This document shows positions 60,850 through 64,000 of a DNA stretch of 64,000 bases, piece after piece. The notes below the pieces were generated by a model. That model saw only the letters and a list, made by a program, of their open reading frames with translations. It ran no database searches and was not told where the DNA came from. The position numbers and the translations under genes were made by a program. Every line of letters starts with the position of its first letter. The first letter of the stretch is position 1. The DNA comes from Rhodothermia bacterium (GTDB lineage Bacteria; Bacteroidota; Rhodothermia; Rhodothermales; JAAAOL01): contig JAUIDY010000007.1 of NCBI GenBank assembly GCA_030428385.1, positions 1 through 64,000 of the forward strand. Direction: 5' to 3'.

Positions 60850-63336
60850 ATGATCAACAAACATCTCGCCGTTCTTCTCCTCACCTTGTTGATGGCGGGC
60901 ACTTCCGTTAGCGCCCAGGAAACCCCGTTTCACCTCAACGACCGCGAGTATTTCGTGCGGCACGGCGTGAATGTGATGGCGTTTCAGGACATCTACCCCG
61001 AAGGTCACCAGAGCGGCGTCAGCATCATTCAACACGGCGTGCGGGTAGCGACGGGCGGCGACCTGCGTCTGGAGCCGACGCCGGGTCAGTGGCAGCCCGT
61101 GCCAAAGCAAGGCGAGCGGACGGTGGATCTGGAAGCACAGACCATCACCACGCGGCTCGCCTATCCCGATCCCGATAAAGACCGCAAAGGCTTTAATCCG
61201 ATTGTGTATCCCGACCTGGAAATGAGCTATGCCGTAACGGTGGAGCCAGAGGGCGAGGCGGTGCGTGTGACGGTGGACCTGGACGCGCCGCTGCCGGACG
61301 ACTGGGTCGGCAAGGTGGGGTTTAACATGGAGCTATTTCCGCCGACGTACTTTGGGAAAAGCTGGTATCTCGGCGGCAGCCAGGGCATCTTTCCGTTGCA
61401 AGCCAACGGTCCGGTGGTGCGTAATGAAGAAGGTGTGGCTGTGCCGGTGGCATTGGCGTCGGGACCCAAACTAACCGTGGCTGCCGAAGACGAAGCGCTG
61501 CAACTGATCATCGAAAGCGCGACGGGCGATTTGGAACTGTACGACGGGCGGAATCAGCACAACAACGGCTGGTTCGTGGTGCGTTCGCTGGTTCCTGCCG
61601 GGGCGACGGATGACGCGATTTCATGGCTCCTCACGCCGAACGCCATTCCCGGCTGGCAGTCCGAGCCGGTGATCCAGGTCTCGCAGGTGGGCTATCATCT
61701 CGACCAAAAGAAAGTCGCCCTGGTGGAACTGGACGCACAGGACATGGGCGGCGGCACCATGCGGCTGCTGAGGCTCTCCGAGGAGGGCGGGGCCGAAGAG
61801 GTGCAGGCTACCACGCCGACCTTGTGGGATGGGTCGTTCCTGCGGTACAACTACCTCCAGTTCGATTTCAGCGCGGTGACCGATCCGGGCATGTATGTGC
61901 TGGAATACCGCGACCAGCGCACGCATCCATTCCAAATCGCAGCGGATGTGTTTCAGCGCCACCAGTGGCAGCCGACGCTGGAGTATTTCCTGCCGGTGCA
62001 AATGTGCCACATGCGTGTGGAGGAGCAGTACCGCGTATGGCATGGCCTCTGCCATGCCGACGACGCGCTGATGGCCCCCGCCGACACGAACCACTTCGAC
62101 GGCTACGTCCAGGGCCCCGCGCTGCTCACCGACCGCGAGACGGGCAAGACGGTGCCCCGGCTGGACGTGGGGGGCTGGCACGACGCGGGCGACGACGACC
62201 TCCGCATCGAGTCGCAGGCCGATGAGGTGTTTGTGCTGGCAACGACGTACGAGCAGTTTGGCGTAGACTACGATGAGACGCTGATCGACCAGGAACGCAA
62301 GCTCGTGCAGATCCACCAGCCTGATGGGCAGCCCGACCTGTTGCAGCAGGTGGAGCACGGCATCTTGAACATCCTCGGCGGCTATCAAGGTCTGGGGCGG
62401 CTGTATCGCGGCGTCATCGTGCCGACGCTGAAGCAGTACGTGCTGCTCGGCGACATCACCAACAGCACCGACAACCTGTTCTACGATCCCACCCTCGGCC
62501 CCGACGAGCGTACCGCCACCCATTCTGGCGTGAAAGACGACCGCATGGTCTTCACCGAGGAAAACCCCGGGCGCGAGTACAAAGGCATTGCCGCCCTCGC
62601 TATTGCCGGGCGTGTGTTGGCCGACTATAACCCTGATCTCGCTCAGCAAAGCCTCGCCGCCGCCGAGGAACTGTGGCTCCACGAACGCAATCCTGAACAA
62701 GGCTTCAACCAGCGCATTGTGGCAGCGGTAGAACTGCTCCTCTCGACCGAAAAGCCCATGTACCGCCAGGTGCTACTCGATGCCCAAGACCAGATTGTAG
62801 AACGCATCGGAGCCGTCGGTTGGGCGCTGGGCCGGGCGCTCCCGCTGATGCAGGACGACGGCTTCGAGGCCGCGGTACGCGCGGCCGTGGCGGGGCACTT
62901 TGCAGGCGTGCAGGAGGCACAGCAGGCGAACCCGTATGGTGTACCGTACCGCCCGTTTATCTGGGGCGCGGCATGGGGCATCCAGCGGTTTGGGGTGGAG
63001 CAGTATTTCCTGCACCACGGCTTCCCCGACATTGTCACACCCGAATACATGCTCAACGCGCTCAATTTTGTCCTCGGCGTACACCCCGGCAGCAACACGG
63101 TGTCGTTTGCCTCCGGCGTGGGGGCGCATTCCGTCACGGCGGGCTATGGCCTCAACCGCGCCGACTGGTCGTACATCCCCGGCGGTGTGGCTTCTGGCAC
63201 CGCGCTCATCCGCCCCGACTTCCCGGAGATGAAGCATTTTCCGTACCTGTGGCAGCAGTCGGAGTACGTGATGGGCGGCGGAGCCACGCACTACATGTTT
63301 TTGGTGCTGGCAGCGGAGCAGGTGTTGAACGATTGA
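60850..63336 (+). CDS. GH9 family glycoside hydrolase with N-terminal domains
   Basis: 828 residues with a signal peptide ending VSAQE. An N-terminal beta-rich region (about 25-270) and a CelD_N-type Ig domain (about 275-365, VIQVSQVGYHLDQKKVALVE) precede the (alpha/alpha)6 GH9 domain. Catalytic base Asp is in GGWHDAGDDDLRI, and the acid Glu (codon 63262-63264) is in QQSEYVMGGGATHYMF. GH9 enzymes cut cellulose, glucomannan or related beta-1,4-glucans. Here glucomannan is a likely target. The last 35 bp of the gene are repeated after the downstream toxin-antitoxin module. Confidence 0.9.
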   Translation: MINKHLAVLLLTLLMAGTSVSAQETPFHLNDREYFVRHGVNVMAFQDIYPEGHQSGVSIIQHGVRVATGGDLRLEPTPGQWQPVPKQGERTVDLEAQTITTRLAYPDPDKDRKGFNPIVYPDLEMSYAVTVEPEGEAVRVTVDLDAPLPDDWVGKVGFNMELFPPTYFGKSWYLGGSQGIFPLQANGPVVRNEEGVAVPVALASGPKLTVAAEDEALQLIIESATGDLELYDGRNQHNNGWFVVRSLVPAGATDDAISWLLTPNAIPGWQSEPVIQVSQVGYHLDQKKVALVELDAQDMGGGTMRLLRLSEEGGAEEVQATTPTLWDGSFLRYNYLQFDFSAVTDPGMYVLEYRDQRTHPFQIAADVFQRHQWQPTLEYFLPVQMCHMRVEEQYRVWHGLCHADDALMAPADTNHFDGYVQGPALLTDRETGKTVPRLDVGGWHDAGDDDLRIESQADEVFVLATTYEQFGVDYDETLIDQERKLVQIHQPDGQPDLLQQVEHGILNILGGYQGLGRLYRGVIVPTLKQYVLLGDITNSTDNLFYDPTLGPDERTATHSGVKDDRMVFTEENPGREYKGIAALAIAGRVLADYNPDLAQQSLAAAEELWLHERNPEQGFNQRIVAAVELLLSTEKPMYRQVLLDAQDQIVERIGAVGWALGRALPLMQDDGFEAAVRAAVAGHFAGVQEAQQANPYGVPYRPFIWGAAWGIQRFGVEQYFLHHGFPDIVTPEYMLNALNFVLGVHPGSNTVSFASGVGAHSVTAGYGLNRADWSYIPGGVASGTALIRPDFPEMKHFPYLWQQSEYVMGGGATHYMFLVLAAEQVLND

Positions 63337-63337
63337 G
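63303..63337. repeat. 35-bp direct repeat, copy 1 (GH9 3' end)
   Basis: It covers the codons for VLAAEQVLND and the stop of the GH9 gene, plus flanking bases. Copy 2 at 63952-63986 matches at 34 of 35 positions; the one change, A to G at repeat position 10, is silent (GCA to GCG). Confidence 0.85.
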
Positions 63338-63424
63338 TAGCGCCTTATGCGCGTTCTTCTGAACACCGAGATACTTTCAAGGTATCAACCGAGACCGCAC
63401 CGTTAAACCTGAACGAGACTGCTC

Positions 63425-63631
63425 ATGCCGCAAACGACGACAAAAGCCCAAATCGTTCGTGCCGTGCAAGATCTTCCTGAAAATGCCACCATCGAAGATG
63501 CCATAGAACGCCTTGTGTTTCTACACAAGATTGAAGTGGGCCTTAAACAAGTAGAGGAAGGAAATACCGTGTCGCTTGATGAGGTAGAAGCACGCCTGAA
63601 GCAGCGCCGTCAGTCCAAACAAACCCAATAA
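63425..63631 (+). CDS. antitoxin of ParE-type module
   Basis: 68 residues, mostly helical and charged (VRAVQDLPENATIEDAIERL, HKIEVGLKQVEEGNTVSLDE). This sequence type regularly accompanies ParE/RelE toxins. It would neutralise the toxin by wrapping it with its C-terminal half; an obvious ribbon-helix-helix is not clear. The toxin's GTG start is 6 bp after its stop, so the pair is co-translated. It lies within the segment bounded by the duplicated GH9 3' end. Confidence 0.8.
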   Translation: MPQTTTKAQIVRAVQDLPENATIEDAIERLVFLHKIEVGLKQVEEGNTVSLDEVEARLKQRRQSKQTQ

Positions 63632-63637
63632 GACACG

Positions 63638-63952
63638 GTGGCACACGTCCGACTTACGCCGCAGGCCCAGCAGGAACTGGATGCGATCATTGAATATTAC
63701 GAGCGTGTAGGTGCGGTTGAGTTTGCGGAAGTCTTCGAAGAAAACGTGATAGCGAAACTCCGCACGCTTGAGCATTTTCCTTATCTGGGGCGGAGGGTGC
63801 CCGAAATCAACGATGAAGCCATCCGGGAAGTGCTCTACCGCAATTACCGGATGGTTTATGTAGTGGATCGTGATGGAGAAGAAGTAGAGGTGTTGACCAT
63901 TTTTCATTCCTCGCAGCAGTTTGGTGCCTTAGGTTCAGAAGAGGAGTCATAG
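63638..63952 (+). CDS. ParE/RelE superfamily toxin
   Basis: 104 residues, GTG start at 63638. The ParE/RelE fold is seen in VRLTPQAQQELDAIIEYYER, NVIAKLRTLEHFPYLGRRVPE and the C-terminal strands REVLYRNYRMVYVVDRDGEE and VLTIFHSSQQF. ParE toxins block gyrase; RelE toxins cut mRNA at the ribosome. The LGRRVPE segment and the R-x-x-x-Y pattern suit ParE better. The stop codon's last G is the first base of copy 2 of the 35-bp repeat. Confidence 0.88.
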   Translation: MAHVRLTPQAQQELDAIIEYYERVGAVEFAEVFEENVIAKLRTLEHFPYLGRRVPEINDEAIREVLYRNYRMVYVVDRDGEEVEVLTIFHSSQQFGALGSEEES

Positions 63953-63986
63953 GTGCTGGCGGCGGAGCAGGTGTTGAACGATTGAG
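63952..63986. repeat. 35-bp direct repeat, copy 2 (after the toxin gene)
   Basis: This copy of the GH9 3' end (codons VLAAEQVLND plus stop) immediately abuts the toxin stop. Nothing upstream of it in the same frame resembles GH9. It marks the right edge of the inserted toxin-antitoxin segment (insert 63338-63951, 614 bp). The final 14 bases of the window show nothing further. Confidence 0.85.
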
Positions 63987-64000
63987 AGAACGTTGGGTTG

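Noticed and set aside
1-64000. tRNA or rRNA genes as integration targets for the accessory genes
   Set aside because: I looked through the larger gaps for tRNA acceptor and T-loop patterns and for rRNA-like sequence and saw none; a tRNAscan-SE run would settle it.

Overview
The window is 64 kb of gene-dense, GC-rich DNA. It most likely comes from a member of the Rhodothermota (Rhodothermales-like, in the wider Bacteroidota/FCB group). Three secreted proteins end in type IX secretion (T9SS) sorting domains with the NYPNPFNP motif, a PorX-type T9SS response regulator is present, the TonB receptor carries a CarboxypepD_reg-like N-terminus, and the cellobiose 2-epimerase plus mannosylglucose phosphorylase pair matches the Rhodothermus marinus mannan pathway. 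This placement is inferred from gene content only. No rRNA, tRNA, CRISPR array or insertion-sequence transposase was seen.

Region 1 (1-32 kb) is mainly housekeeping and stress functions: a tRNA-queuosine mannosyltransferase-like protein, ComF, two OsmC-like proteins, MetZ, an NrtR-like Nudix regulator with tandem operators followed by an SPFH/NAD-kinase-like operon, a divergent HxlR regulator/membrane protein pair, a possible YopT-like cysteine protease, a UreH/DsbD-like membrane protein, tandem Usp, a Pgm1-like ATP-grasp ligase, a CsbD-like protein, a plant-type LRR T9SS protein, a group II PLP decarboxylase, a CRTAC1-like lipoprotein, ferritin, a WG-repeat lipoprotein, PorX, TsaE, RsmE, an adaptor/permease/TolC export set lacking its ATPase gene, and a heptaheme cytochrome with TPRs.

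Region 2 (32-63.4 kb) is a beta-mannan (hemicellulose) utilisation locus. A ROK repressor with a triple half-site operator is divergent from a TonB receptor that has no SusD partner. A T9SS beta-helix protein, an SSS symporter, GH130 mannosylglucose phosphorylase, cellobiose 2-epimerase, two GH26 lipoprotein mannanases, an aldo-keto reductase, a sulfatase, a T9SS GH5, a Tat-exported sulfite-oxidase-like protein, a secreted epimerase-family protein, an MFS sugar transporter, a SASA acetylesterase, a GH5_7-like mannanase and a GH9 enzyme follow on one strand. In the inferred scheme, surface enzymes deacetylate, possibly desulfate, and cut mannan; the TonB receptor and SSS/MFS transporters import oligosaccharides; the epimerase turns mannobiose into mannosylglucose; and GH130 phosphorolyses it to mannose 1-phosphate and glucose.

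The most unusual features are in the joints between genes. A ParE-type toxin-antitoxin module is bracketed by a 35-bp duplication of the GH9 3' end, and the LRR gene is bracketed by an 84-bp duplication of the csbD-like tail plus its terminator. An orphan gene lies between two halves of a dispersed AAACGTG element. A 162-bp dyad-symmetric multi-hairpin element sits between the aldo-keto reductase and the second GH26. A family of 60-130 bp palindromic elements with TGTCATC/GATGACA ends is scattered through the gaps.
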